From NCBI RefSeq assembly GCF_039566955.1, contig NZ_CP154796.1, positions 1,488,001 to 1,552,000 on the forward strand: a stretch of 64,000 nt of DNA, written 5' to 3'. A program made the position numbers and the translations under genes. Every line of letters begins with the position of its first letter. Position 1 is the stretch's first letter. Below the pieces are notes generated by a model. It made no database searches. It had not been told where the DNA came from and saw nothing but the letters and a program-made list of their open reading frames with translations. The stretch comes from Micromonospora sp. DSM 45708 (GTDB lineage Bacteria > Actinomycetota > Actinomycetes > Mycobacteriales > Micromonosporaceae). Shown here one piece after another: positions 42,343-51,220 of the stretch.

Positions 42343-42599
42343 GCCGGCCCCGCCCCTGGGCCAGGGCTCGCCCGTCCGCGATATTGCGGTGTTCCGCCGC
42401 GGGACGGGTTCATCAGAATTTCTTCCCGCGTGCCCCCGGAGGGGAGCAACCTGGACAGACCGTGACGATCCCCGGCGGTCATTCTGTCCGTTAATAGGCG
42501 GGCGAATCCCGACAAATTTCCTGTGCATCTTCTTAAACGCGCGGGTAATTGGCATCACATTCAGTTCATGGTTCTCGCACATCCGGGTGGAAGTCTGCT

Positions 42600-42605
42600 T
42601 AGGCT
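42600..42605 (+). promoter_or_regulatory. -10 box TAGGCT, leaderless start of the small conserved gene
   Basis: TAGGCT is followed by 7 nt and then the ATG at 42613. The upstream 120 bp is clearly more AT-rich than the genome average, as expected for a promoter. Confidence 0.5.
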
Positions 42606-42612
42606 TCGCGTC

Positions 42613-42945
42613 ATGGCAGATGGTTCCGATACGACGCTGACGGTTGATCAGACCGCCGAGCAGGCCCCCGACGGCCTGGTCGCGGGCATCAAGTCGTTCG
42701 CCGCCGGGCACGGCGGCGCGAAGGCGGTCATCGAGTACGTCGGCAAGCGCGGCGCACGCATCGTCCTCGTGGGTTCCGACGGGGTGTGGGCCGACCAGTT
42801 CGCCGACGGCACGGACGTCGCGCGGCAGGCGTGCGCGCAGGCCGGGGTCGACGTCGAGAACGCCTGGGAGCGTGAGCTGATGGACCAGATGCGTCCAAGC
42901 AACGACCTCTGGCGGTCGATGGCCCGGCGCACGATGGCCCGTTGA
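42613..42945 (+). CDS. Small hypothetical protein
   Basis: Encodes 110 aa. I do not recognise a family. It is soluble and mostly helical in appearance, with AVIEYVGKRGARIVLVGSDG (a beta-alpha-beta-like stretch) and GVWADQFADGTDVARQACAQ; the C-terminus is Arg-rich. Codon use is typical of the genome, so it is probably real. The start at ATG 42613 is chosen from the -10 box 7 nt upstream; an in-frame ATG at 42568 would add 15 residues. It lies 13 bp before the ATP-grasp gene. Confidence 0.75.
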   Translation: MADGSDTTLTVDQTAEQAPDGLVAGIKSFAAGHGGAKAVIEYVGKRGARIVLVGSDGVWADQFADGTDVARQACAQAGVDVENAWERELMDQMRPSNDLWRSMARRTMAR

Positions 42946-42958
42946 CATACATAACCGC

Positions 42959-43876
42959 ATGACCGACCACCACCAGTCGACCCGGGGGAAACCCCGGGTC
43001 GCTATCGTCACCTGCGCCGCCCTGCCCGACCTCGACCCGGACGACCGGCTCGTGCTCGGTCCGCTCGCCGCCCGCGGCGTCGCCGTCGAGATCGCGATCT
43101 GGGACGACCCGGCCGTGGACTGGTCCCGGTACGACCTGGTGCTGCTCCGCTCACCCTGGGACTACGCGTTGCGCCGGGACGAGTTCGTCACCTGGGCGGG
43201 CACCGTCCCGGCCCTGGTCAACCCAGCCGACGTGGTCGTCTGGAACACCGACAAGCGTTACCTGGCCGAGCTCTCCGCCGCCGGGGTGCCCACCGTGCCG
43301 ACCACCTGGATCGCGCCGGGGGAGAGCTGGCCGGCGCCCGCCGACGGGGTGTTCGTGCTCAAGCCGGCGGTCAGCGCCGGCAGTCAGGACACCGGCCGTT
43401 ACGACCTGGCCGACCCGGAGCACCGCGAGCTGGCGTCGGCGCACGTGCGGCGGCTCGGTGCCGCCGGGCGGGTCACCATGGTCCAGCCGTACCTGGACGC
43501 GGTGGACACCGACGGGGAGACCGCGCTGCTGTTCCTGGCCGGCCGCGACGGCCTGGCCTTCAGCCACGCGATCCGCAAGGGCCCGATGCTGACCGGCCCG
43601 GACCGGGGCGAGGCCGCGCTCTACAAGGAGGAGCGCATCGACGCCCGCACCGCGACACCGGCGCAGCGGGCCGTCGCGGAGCAGGTGCTGGCCGCCGTCC
43701 CGGGCGGCGTCGACCGGCTGCTCTACGCCCGGGTCGACCTGATCCCCGGCCCGGACGGCGCGCCCGTGCTGGTCGAGTTGGAGCTGACCGAGCCGAGCCT
43801 GTTCGTCGGGTACGCCGAGGGCGCTCCCGACCGGCTCGCCGACGCGGTCACGTCCCACCTGAGCCGCCGCCCCTGA
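42959..43876 (+). CDS. ATP-grasp domain protein (RimK/glutathione synthetase-like)
   Basis: Encodes 305 aa. The N-terminal pre-ATP-grasp region contains YDLVLLRSPWDYALRRDEF; the ATP-grasp part has NTDKRYLAELSAAGVPTVPT, GVFVLKPAVSAGSQDTGRY (ATP-binding Lys), GETALLFLAGRD and VLVELELTEPSLF (metal-binding acids). It probably ligates a carboxylate to an amine or similar group, but neither substrate nor pathway is evident from the neighbours. Confidence 0.87.
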   Translation: MTDHHQSTRGKPRVAIVTCAALPDLDPDDRLVLGPLAARGVAVEIAIWDDPAVDWSRYDLVLLRSPWDYALRRDEFVTWAGTVPALVNPADVVVWNTDKRYLAELSAAGVPTVPTTWIAPGESWPAPADGVFVLKPAVSAGSQDTGRYDLADPEHRELASAHVRRLGAAGRVTMVQPYLDAVDTDGETALLFLAGRDGLAFSHAIRKGPMLTGPDRGEAALYKEERIDARTATPAQRAVAEQVLAAVPGGVDRLLYARVDLIPGPDGAPVLVELELTEPSLFVGYAEGAPDRLADAVTSHLSRRP

Positions 43877-43907
43877 CCGCGCCACCGCCGCGGGCTGAGC
43901 GGGAACG

Positions 43908-45575
43908 TCAGTCGCGGTCCGTGTGGTTGCGGTCCCAGCGTCCGCCGATCGGCGGGGTGTCCAGCCGCAGCGCGGCCACCGACCCGGCGAGGTCGTTGTC
44001 CTCGACCGCGCACGACACGCAGCTACCCGCCTCGGTGATCCACAGCCCGTACGCCTGGGTGTCGGCGTCCCGGTGCCAGATCCGGTTGTCGCGCACCGTG
44101 GCCGAGTCGAACGGGGCGGCGACGGTGATCCCGGCGCAGGCCGGCGGCCCGTCGGGCAGCTCGTACGCGGAGCCCGGCGCCGGGGTGGCCTCGTTCCAGG
44201 CGGTGGTGCCGTCCGGGCGCACCTCGGCCAGGGAGAGCCGGTCGGCGCTGTTGTCGGCGACCACCGCGTCCCGGGTGCCGACCCGGACGACCTTCCCCCG
44301 GTGCCCGCCGGGCGGCCAGTCCGCGCGGGCGTCGGTGACCTCGCGCGGGCCGTACCGCACCGCGTCGCCCGAGCCCCGGTGGGCCGGCGCGGACCGCTGC
44401 CCGTTGTCCCGGATCCGGTTGCCGACGATGAACGCGTCCAGCATCGGCCGGTCGATCCGGATCCCGTCCAGCGCGTTCTCCCGGATGTCGTTGTTCTCGA
44501 TCACCACGTCCGCCGCCGCGCCCCGGTAACCGTGGCCGAGGTCGTGCTCGTGGTAGCCGTAACCGCCGTTGTTGCTGATCCGGTTGCCCTGCACCGCGTA
44601 CGGGCCGGGGGTGTTGCCCATGCTGATGCCGTCGCCGACGTTGCAGTCGATCACGTTGCCGGTGAGCAGCCCACCGCGCCCGGCGACCCCGGCGGTGCCG
44701 TTGGCCGAGACGTCGAAGCCGGCCTCCAGGTTGTTGGTCATGGTGCAGCCGGAGACGATCAGCCCGTCCGCGCCCCAGTCCGAGATGCCGAACCGGTTGG
44801 CCTGGCTGTGGCAGCCGATGATGCGGATGCCGCGCGGCGGGGGCCAGTAGTCCTTCTGGAGTTCCAGGAAGATCCCGTTGGTGCCGTTGCCGACAGTGGT
44901 GCAGTTGGCGATGGTGAGGCGCTCCACGGCGCCCCAGCCGCCGATGCCGACCCCGATGCCGGCGCCGCCCATCTGCTGGCCGTTGTCCAGCCGGCCGCAG
45001 CCCACCACGACCACGCCGTCGATCAGGCTGTCCTGGAGGAAGTCGCAGCCGAGGCCGGTGGCGCCGGTGTGGTGGATGTAGAGGTTGCGGAACACGCCCC
45101 GCACCACGTATTGCAGGCCCAGGCCCTTGGCCAGGTAGTCGTACTCGGCCAGGCCCACGCCCGAGCCGTCGATCTCGAAGTCGGCGAACGTGCAGTCGGC
45201 GATGTGCCGGTCCCGGTCCGCGCCGTGCTGCACGGTCGTCCAGTAGGCGAGCGGCACCGGGTCGGCGCGGTTGCCCTCGTTGCTGAGCAGGAACCGGGTC
45301 GCCGCCGGGCCGGCGCCGATCAGGGAGACCCCGCTGCGCCAGACCGTGCCGGCGTCGCGGATCGAGTAGAGGCCCGGCGGGCAGTGGATGACCCGGGCCC
45401 GGCCGTCGGCGTCGTAGCCGGCGCCGAGGCGGTCCACCAGGGCGGCCAGGGCCGGCTGGTCGTTGGTGACCCCGTCCCCGGCCAGGCCGTGCTCGCGGGC
45501 ATCGCACCACAGCGGCGCGCCGGCCACCGGCGTCAGCCGCTGCGGGGTGGACGTGGCAAGGCCCTTGCGCGACAC
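43908..45575 (-). CDS. Right-handed parallel beta-helix (pectate-lyase superfold) protein
   Basis: Encodes 555 aa with a GTG start preceded by GGGGAG. The N-terminus has the pectate-lyase-3 type lead AREHGLAGDGVTNDQPAL, followed by many beta-helix rungs with the N-x-I pattern (GNVIDCNVGDGISMGN, ENNDIRENALDGIRIDR, GNRIRDNG). There is no signal peptide, so export or cell-surface placement is not evident. It could be a polysaccharide-active enzyme or a structural protein; no catalytic set is certain. It lies 82 bp downstream of ctaA on the same strand, beyond two hairpins. Confidence 0.85.
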   Translation of the reverse strand: MSRKGLATSTPQRLTPVAGAPLWCDAREHGLAGDGVTNDQPALAALVDRLGAGYDADGRARVIHCPPGLYSIRDAGTVWRSGVSLIGAGPAATRFLLSNEGNRADPVPLAYWTTVQHGADRDRHIADCTFADFEIDGSGVGLAEYDYLAKGLGLQYVVRGVFRNLYIHHTGATGLGCDFLQDSLIDGVVVVGCGRLDNGQQMGGAGIGVGIGGWGAVERLTIANCTTVGNGTNGIFLELQKDYWPPPRGIRIIGCHSQANRFGISDWGADGLIVSGCTMTNNLEAGFDVSANGTAGVAGRGGLLTGNVIDCNVGDGISMGNTPGPYAVQGNRISNNGGYGYHEHDLGHGYRGAAADVVIENNDIRENALDGIRIDRPMLDAFIVGNRIRDNGQRSAPAHRGSGDAVRYGPREVTDARADWPPGGHRGKVVRVGTRDAVVADNSADRLSLAEVRPDGTTAWNEATPAPGSAYELPDGPPACAGITVAAPFDSATVRDNRIWHRDADTQAYGLWITEAGSCVSCAVEDNDLAGSVAALRLDTPPIGGRWDRNHTDRD

Positions 45576-45594
45576 CGGGAGCTCCCCTCGGGCG

Positions 45595-45650
45595 TGCGGT
45601 CCGTGGTGGTCCGGACCGCATTCCCGCTCCCGCCGGGCGGTAACGCCCGG
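45595..45650 (-). terminator. Two hairpins between ctaA and the beta-helix gene
   Basis: TGCGGTCCG-N8-CGGACCGCA (45595-45620) and CCGGGCG-N4-CGCCCGG (45633-45650) lie just after the ctaA stop, probably ending ctaA transcription. Confidence 0.6.
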
Positions 45651-45657
45651 TGCGGCC

Positions 45658-46602
45658 TCAGGCGGCGGCGCCCACCGGCTCGGCGGCGGGCTCGGCCGGT
45701 GCCGGCGGCGCGGCCGGGAGCCGCTCCCGGGTGGCCCAGAGCACGCCCAGCGTGGCCAGCAGCACCAGGCAGGAGCCGAGCATGTGCGCGGCGACCAGCA
45801 CCGCGGGCAGGTGGGTGAAGTACTGCACGAAGCCGATCAGGCCCTGGCCCGCCTCGACCGCGAGCAGCATCCCGGCGGCCCGCGCGGCCCGCCCCGCGCC
45901 CACCGCCCGGAACGCGAACAGCAGCGCCACCGAGAGGCCGATCAGCAGGAAGACGCCGTCCGCGTGCACCTGGGAGATCGCCGCCGGGTCCAACCCGTTG
46001 CGGGCCGCGCCCTGGTCGCCGGCGTGCGGCCCGCTGCCGGTCACCCAGGTACCGACCACCAGCACGGCCGCGCTGACCAGGGTGGTGATCCGGGCGAGGG
46101 TACGCAGCGGCGCCGGCACGGTCGGCGTCACCGGCCCGTCCGGCTCGCCGATGCGCCGCCAGAGCGCGTACGCGGCGGCGATCACCACCATCGACGCCAG
46201 GAAGTGCAGCCCGACCACCCAGGGGTTGAGGTTGGTGAGCACGGTGATCCCGCCGAGGATCGCCTGGGCCGGGATGCCGAACAGCACGCCCAGGGCCAGT
46301 GGCAGCAGCCCCCGGCGGCGTGGGCGCTGGGCCAGCACGCCCAGCACCACGGCGAGCGCGATGATCCCCACCGCGAACGTCAACAGCCGGTTGCCGAACT
46401 CGATCACCCCGTGCACGCCCATCTCGGACGTGGTGGTGTAGGACTCGTCGGTGCACCGGGGCCAGGTGGGGCAGCCGAGGCCGGACGCGGTGAGCCGGAC
46501 CGCCCCGCCGGTGACCACGATCGCCACGTTCGCGATGATCGAGGTGTACGCGAGCCGGCGCAGCAGGGTGGGGGAGACCGGGAACCGGACGGAACGCTTC
46601 AC
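45658..46602 (-). CDS. ctaA: Haem A synthase
   Basis: Encodes 314 aa with eight probable transmembrane helices. The N-terminal half has GGAVRLTASGLGCPTWPRC (a conserved Cys pair region), HGVIEFGNRLLTF and GLHFLASMVV; the C-terminal half has QVHADGVFLL and AAHMLGSCLVLL, giving the His ligands of the two haem sites. It converts haem O to haem A. The start at GTG 46602 is chosen because TAGGAT lies 7 nt upstream (leaderless); a GTG at 46620 is in frame. Confidence 0.93.
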   Translation of the reverse strand: MKRSVRFPVSPTLLRRLAYTSIIANVAIVVTGGAVRLTASGLGCPTWPRCTDESYTTTSEMGVHGVIEFGNRLLTFAVGIIALAVVLGVLAQRPRRRGLLPLALGVLFGIPAQAILGGITVLTNLNPWVVGLHFLASMVVIAAAYALWRRIGEPDGPVTPTVPAPLRTLARITTLVSAAVLVVGTWVTGSGPHAGDQGAARNGLDPAAISQVHADGVFLLIGLSVALLFAFRAVGAGRAARAAGMLLAVEAGQGLIGFVQYFTHLPAVLVAAHMLGSCLVLLATLGVLWATRERLPAAPPAPAEPAAEPVGAAA

Positions 46603-46609
46603 GGAGCGA

Positions 46610-46615
46610 ATCCTA
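46610..46615 (-). promoter_or_regulatory. -10 box TAGGAT, leaderless start of ctaA
   Basis: Minus-strand TAGGAT is followed by 7 nt and the GTG at 46602. This box would lie inside the coding region if the longer start were used, which argues for the shorter one. Confidence 0.5.
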
Positions 46616-46700
46616 CGCACCGTAGTGGATCCCGATCGGGCGACTCCGTCACCCCGGTGGGCGGAATCACCGGACCCCGGGTTTGCGGGCCCCGGCCGAA

Positions 46701-46718
46701 TTACGTAACGTTGCTGTT
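46701..46718 (+). promoter_or_regulatory. sufR promoter/operator: TTACGTAA palindrome over a leaderless -10 box
   Basis: The perfect palindrome TTACGTAA (46701-46708) overlaps the -10 box TAACGT (46706-46711), which is 7 nt before the GTG of sufR. A palindrome covering the -10 box fits autorepression by the encoded Fe-S sensor. Confidence 0.5.
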
Positions 46719-47456
46719 GTGAAAAACGCGGCAGCGCTGTCCGAGGGGTCGGTGACCGGTACGGTCGTCGGCGCCCCGGCCGTTGCCGACCCGCCGACCC
46801 GGGACCGGGTCACCCAGCTCCTGCTGGAGCGGGGCGCGACCACCGCCGCGCAGCTCGGTTCGGCGCTCGGCCTCAGCCCGGCCGCGATCCGCCGGCACCT
46901 CGACGCGATGCTCGCCGACGGGGACGTGGTCGCCCGGGAGCAGACCGTGCGCGGCAGCCGGGGGCGGGGCCGGCCGGCCAAGGTCTTCGTGCTGACCGAG
47001 GCGGCCCGGGTGCGCTGCGGCACCCACCACTACGACAACATGGCCACCGCCGCGCTGCGCTGGATCGCCCGCACCGGCGGCGCCGAGGCGGTCGCCGAGT
47101 TCGCCGCCGACCAGGTCGCCGCGCTGGAGGCGCGCTGCCGGTCGGCCATGGAGAACGCCGGCGACGCTCCGCTCGCGCGGGCCGAGGCACTCGCCGGGGC
47201 GCTGACCTCCGAGGGCTACGCTGCCAACGCGTCCACGATCGCCTCCGGCGGCCAGCTCTGCCAGCACCACTGCCCGGTGGCGCACGTGGCCGCCGAGTTC
47301 CCCCAACTGTGCGAGGCCGAGACCGCGGTGATCTCCCGCCTGGTCGGCACCCACGTGCAGCGCCTGGCCACCATCGCGCACGGCGACGGCGTCTGCACCA
47401 CACACATTCCCGCCCAGTCCGGTTCCACCGTCACCACTGTGAGGACAGATAGATGA
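46719..47456 (+). CDS. sufR: SufR-type Fe-S-sensing transcriptional repressor
   Basis: Encodes 245 aa from GTG 46719. The N-terminal winged helix (about 25-100) has [20 protein letters not shown] and the wing [20 protein letters not shown]. The C-terminal half carries the cysteine set expected for a [4Fe-4S] cluster: [25 protein letters not shown] and GVCTTH. It overlaps sufB (ATGA) and probably represses the operon when clusters are plentiful. Confidence 0.92.
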   Translation: MKNAAALSEGSVTGTVVGAPAVADPPTRDRVTQLLLERGATTAAQLGSALGLSPAAIRRHLDAMLADGDVVAREQTVRGSRGRGRPAKVFVLTEAARVRCGTHHYDNMATAALRWIARTGGAEAVAEFAADQVAALEARCRSAMENAGDAPLARAEALAGALTSEGYAANASTIASGGQLCQHHCPVAHVAAEFPQLCEAETAVISRLVGTHVQRLATIAHGDGVCTTHIPAQSGSTVTTVRTDR

Positions 47457-48883
47457 CCGAGCAGATCGTCCAGCCCCTGACCCAGGAGGAGCAGCTCGCC
47501 GCCCTCGGTCGCTACGAGTACGGGTGGGCCGACCCCGACGTCGCCGGGGCCGCCGCCCAGCGTGGTCTGAACGAGGCGGTGGTGCGGGACATCTCGGCCA
47601 AGAAGAACGAGCCGGCCTGGATGCTCGACCTGCGGCTCAAGGGCCTGCGGCTGTTCGGCCGCAAGCCGATGCCGGCCTGGGGCGCGGACCTCACCGGGAT
47701 CGACTTCGACAACATCAAGTACTTCGTCCGGTCCACCGAGAAGCAGGCCACCAGTTGGGAGGACCTGCCGGAGGACATCAAGAACACCTACGACCGGCTG
47801 GGCATCCCGGAGGCGGAGAAGCAGCGGCTGGTCGCCGGCGTCGCGGCGCAGTACGAGTCCGAGGTCGTCTACCACAAGATCCGTGAGGATCTCGAGGAGC
47901 AGGGCGTCGTCTTCCTCGACACCGACACCGCGCTGCGTGAGCACGAGGACATCTTCAAGGAGTACTTCGGCACGGTGATCCCGGTCGGCGACAACAAGTT
48001 CGCCGCGCTGAACACCTCCGTCTGGTCCGGTGGCTCGTTCATCTACGTGCCGAAGGGCGTGCACGTGGAGATCCCGTTGCAGGCCTACTTCCGGATCAAC
48101 ACGGAGAACATGGGCCAGTTCGAGCGGACGCTGATCATCGTCGACGAGGGCGCGTACGTGCACTACGTCGAGGGCTGCACCGCGCCGCTCTACTCCTCCG
48201 ACTCGCTGCACAGCGCGGTCGTGGAGATCATCGTCAAGAAGAACGCCCGGTGCCGTTACACGACCATCCAGAACTGGTCGAACAACGTCTACAACCTGGT
48301 CACCAAGCGCGCGGTCTGCCACGAGGGCGCGACCATGGAGTGGGTCGACGGCAACATCGGCTCCAAGGTCACCATGAAGTACCCGGCGGTCTACATGACC
48401 GGCGAGCACGCCAAGGGCGAGGTGCTCTCGGTGGCCATGGCCGGCGAGGGCCAGCACCAGGACGCGGGCGCCAAGATGGTGCACGCCGCGCCGCACACCT
48501 CCTCGACCATCGTGTCGAAGTCGATCGCCCGGGGCGGCGGTCGCACCTCCTACCGGGGCCTGGTGCAGGTGCTGGAGGGCTCGCACAGCAGCCGCAGCAC
48601 GGTCAAGTGCGACGCGCTGCTGGTCGACACCATCTCCCGCTCCGACACCTACCCCTACGTCGACATCCGCGAGGACGACGTGTCGATGGGGCACGAGGCG
48701 ACCGTCTCCAAGATCAGCGACGACCAGCTCTTCTACCTGATGAGCCGCGGTCTGAGCGAGGACGAGGCGATGGCGATGATCGTGCGCGGCTTCATCGAGC
48801 CGATCGCCAAGGAGCTCCCGATGGAGTACGCGCTGGAGCTGAACCGCCTGATCGAGCTGCAGATGGAGGGCGCGGTCGGCTGA
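47453..48883 (+). CDS. sufB: SufB, Fe-S cluster scaffold subunit
   Basis: Encodes 476 aa. It carries SufB hallmarks: [60 protein letters not shown] and the C-terminal [24 protein letters not shown] end (here [20 protein letters not shown]). It forms the SufBC2D scaffold. No intein is present, unlike many mycobacterial SufB. It starts within the sufR stop and is followed by an 84-bp gap with a hairpin. Confidence 0.96.
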   Translation: MTEQIVQPLTQEEQLAALGRYEYGWADPDVAGAAAQRGLNEAVVRDISAKKNEPAWMLDLRLKGLRLFGRKPMPAWGADLTGIDFDNIKYFVRSTEKQATSWEDLPEDIKNTYDRLGIPEAEKQRLVAGVAAQYESEVVYHKIREDLEEQGVVFLDTDTALREHEDIFKEYFGTVIPVGDNKFAALNTSVWSGGSFIYVPKGVHVEIPLQAYFRINTENMGQFERTLIIVDEGAYVHYVEGCTAPLYSSDSLHSAVVEIIVKKNARCRYTTIQNWSNNVYNLVTKRAVCHEGATMEWVDGNIGSKVTMKYPAVYMTGEHAKGEVLSVAMAGEGQHQDAGAKMVHAAPHTSSTIVSKSIARGGGRTSYRGLVQVLEGSHSSRSTVKCDALLVDTISRSDTYPYVDIREDDVSMGHEATVSKISDDQLFYLMSRGLSEDEAMAMIVRGFIEPIAKELPMEYALELNRLIELQMEGAVG

Positions 48884-48895
48884 CGCCGCCCGCGT

Positions 48896-48920
48896 CGGGC
48901 CGGGCCTCGCGCCCGGCCCG
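48896..48920 (+). terminator. Hairpin between sufB and sufD
   Basis: Perfect 10-bp stem (CGGGCCGGGC, loop CTCGC, complement), 12 bp after the sufB stop. It is the only sizeable gap in the operon, so it may attenuate or protect the mRNA and set the SufB to SufD ratio. Confidence 0.5.
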
Positions 48921-48967
48921 TCTCCGGTTCCACTGACACCGTCGTCGCTGAACAGACCAAGGAAGAG

Positions 48968-50113
48968 ATGACTACCGAGGCTTCCGCACCGCCCACGACC
49001 AAGTCGCAGGCGCTCCGCTCGTACGACGTCGCCGACTTCCCGGCCCTGACCGGCCTGGAGGAGGAGTGGCGCTTCACCCCGCTCAAGCGCCTCCGCGGCC
49101 TCGCGGGTGACGGTTCCGGGGCGGCGCGCGGCGCGGTCCGGCACGAGTACGGCGACCTGCCCGAGGGCGTCACCGTCGACCGGATCGGCTCCGACGACCC
49201 GCGGGTGGGCAGCGTGCTCACGCCGTTCGACCGGGTCAGCGCGCTGGCCTACGGCGCGGCCGAGGACGCCCTGCTGGTGGCCGTCGCCCGGGACGCCGTG
49301 GTGGACGCGCCGGTGCGCCTGCGGGTGGTCGGCGAGGGCGCCGAGGCGCTCGCGTTCGGGCACACGTTCGTCGAGGTGGGCCGCTTCGCCGAGGTGACGG
49401 TGGTGCTGGAGCACGTCGGCTCCGCCACGCTCGCCGACAACGTCGAGGTGACGGTGGCGGACGGGGCGAAGCTGACGCTCGTCACGCTCGCCGACTGGGC
49501 CGACGACGCGGTCCAGGCGCAGCACCTGAAGGTCCGGCTGGGCCGCGACGCCCGGGTCGTGCACGTGCAGGTGAGTCTCGGCGGCGACCTGGTCCGGCAG
49601 CACACCACCGTGGAGTACACCCAGCGCGGCGGCGAGGCCGAGCTGTACGGCCTCTACTTCGCCGACTCCGGCCAGCACCTGGAGCACCGGCAGCTCGTCG
49701 ACCACACCGTGCCGGACTGCCGCAGCAACGTCGGCTACCGGGGCGCGCTCCAGGGCGACGACGCGCACACCGTCTGGGTCGGCGACGTGCTGATCCGGGC
49801 CGAGGCGACCGGCACCGACACGTACGAGATCAACCGGAACCTGCTGCTCAGCGACGGTGCCCGGGCCGACTCGGTGCCCAACCTGGAGATCGAGACCGGC
49901 GAGATCACCGGCGCCGGGCACGCCAGCGCGACCGGCCGGTTCGACGACGAGCAGCTGTTCTACCTGATGGCCCGCGGCATCCCGGAGTCCGAGGCGCGGC
50001 GCCTGGTGGTCCGGGGCTTCTTCGCCGAGCTGATCAACAAGATCCCGGTCGAGGACCTGCGCGAGCGGCTCGGTGACGCGATCGAGGCCCGCCTCGCCAA
50101 GGCCGGCGCCTGA
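48968..50113 (+). CDS. sufD: SufD, Fe-S cluster assembly scaffold subunit
   Basis: Encodes 381 aa, paralogous to SufB: FALTGLEEEWRFTPLKRL-type N-terminus (here FPALTGLEEEWRFTPLKRL), GELYGLYFADSGQHLEH-like beta-helix core and the end HASATGRFDDEQLFYLMARG with ARRLVVRGFFAELI. It pairs with SufB and SufC. AAGGAAGAG precedes the ATG. Its stop shares a base with the ferredoxin start. Confidence 0.96.
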   Translation: MTTEASAPPTTKSQALRSYDVADFPALTGLEEEWRFTPLKRLRGLAGDGSGAARGAVRHEYGDLPEGVTVDRIGSDDPRVGSVLTPFDRVSALAYGAAEDALLVAVARDAVVDAPVRLRVVGEGAEALAFGHTFVEVGRFAEVTVVLEHVGSATLADNVEVTVADGAKLTLVTLADWADDAVQAQHLKVRLGRDARVVHVQVSLGGDLVRQHTTVEYTQRGGEAELYGLYFADSGQHLEHRQLVDHTVPDCRSNVGYRGALQGDDAHTVWVGDVLIRAEATGTDTYEINRNLLLSDGARADSVPNLEIETGEITGAGHASATGRFDDEQLFYLMARGIPESEARRLVVRGFFAELINKIPVEDLRERLGDAIEARLAKAGA

Positions 50114-50439
50114 TGATCAGGATCTGTTCGACCGAGGACGTGCCGAAGGGCACCGTGATCAGCGCCGACGTGGACGGCACGACGCTGGCCGTGGTGCACG
50201 GCGAGGACGACCGGTTCTACGCCGTACGCGACGAGTGCTCGCACGCCGCCGTCGCCCTCTCCGAGGGTGAGGTCGAGGGATGCACGCTGGAATGCTGGCT
50301 GCACGGATCCCGTTTCGACCTGCGTACCGGTGAGCCCACCGGGTTGCCCGCGACCGAACCCGTACCCGTCTACCCCGTCGAGGTCCGCGACGGCGAGATC
50401 TACGTCAGCATGACGCCGAGCAATGGAGTGACGCGATAA
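50113..50439 (+). CDS. Rieske-type non-haem ferredoxin within the suf operon
   Basis: Encodes 108 aa, a free-standing Rieske fold: ECSHAAVAL (C42, H44) and LECWLHGSRFD (C61, H64) are the [2Fe-2S] ligands; the extra disulphide cysteines of respiratory Rieske proteins are absent, as in dioxygenase-type ferredoxins. It overlaps sufD and sufC by one base each, so it is co-translated and probably supplies electrons or serves as a client of the assembly machine. Confidence 0.94.
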   Translation: MIRICSTEDVPKGTVISADVDGTTLAVVHGEDDRFYAVRDECSHAAVALSEGEVEGCTLECWLHGSRFDLRTGEPTGLPATEPVPVYPVEVRDGEIYVSMTPSNGVTR

Positions 50440-51212
50440 TGAGCACCCTGGAGATCCGCGACCTGAAGGTGTCGGTCAAGCTGCCCGAGGGTGAGCTCAA
50501 GCCGATCCTGCACGGGGTCGACCTGACCGTGCGCTCCGGTGAGACGCACGCGATCATGGGCCCGAACGGCTCCGGCAAGTCGACGCTGGCCTACTCGATC
50601 GCCGGCCACCCGAAGTACGAGATCACCGGCGGTGAGGTGACGCTCGACGGCGAGGACGTGCTCGCCATGTCCGTCGACGAGCGGGCCCGCGCCGGCCTGT
50701 TCCTGGCCATGCAGTACCCGGTCGAGGTGCCCGGCGTGTCGGTGGCCAACTTCCTGCGTACCGCCAAGACCGCCATCGACGGCGAGGCGCCGAAGCTGCG
50801 CACCTGGGCCGGCGAGCTGCGCGGCGCCATGGAGAAGCTCCAGATGGACCCGGCGTTCGCCCAGCGCAACGTCAACGAGGGCTTCTCCGGCGGCGAGAAG
50901 AAGCGGCACGAGATCGTGCAGCTCGAACTGCTCAAGCCGAAGATCGCCATCCTCGACGAGACCGACTCCGGCCTCGACGTCGACGCGCTGCGCGTGGTCA
51001 GCGAGGGCGTGAACCGGGTCCGCGACACCGGCGACACCGGGATGCTGCTGATCACCCACTACACCCGGATCCTGCGCTACATCAAGCCGGACTTCGTGCA
51101 CGTCTTCGTCGCCGGGCGGATCGTCGAGCAGGGCGGTCGCGAGCTGGCCGACAAGCTCGAGGAAGAGGGCTACGAGCGGTACGTCGCCGGGGCCGGCGCG
51201 GCGCGGGCCTGA
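50439..51212 (+). CDS. sufC: SufC, Fe-S assembly ATPase
   Basis: Encodes 257 aa, an ABC-type ATPase with Walker A GPNGSGKST, the signature NEGFSGGEKKRHEI and Walker B KIAILDETDSGLD, plus the H-loop LLITHYTRIL. It drives conformational change in SufB-SufD. Its ATG overlaps the ferredoxin stop (TAATG). Confidence 0.97.
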   Translation: MSTLEIRDLKVSVKLPEGELKPILHGVDLTVRSGETHAIMGPNGSGKSTLAYSIAGHPKYEITGGEVTLDGEDVLAMSVDERARAGLFLAMQYPVEVPGVSVANFLRTAKTAIDGEAPKLRTWAGELRGAMEKLQMDPAFAQRNVNEGFSGGEKKRHEIVQLELLKPKIAILDETDSGLDVDALRVVSEGVNRVRDTGDTGMLLITHYTRILRYIKPDFVHVFVAGRIVEQGGRELADKLEEEGYERYVAGAGAARA

Positions 51213-51220
51213 GATCTGAC

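Noticed and set aside
47216..49921. A 901-codon minus-strand frame across sufB and sufD
   Set aside because: Same GC-driven antisense artefact; the plus-strand Suf proteins have complete motifs.
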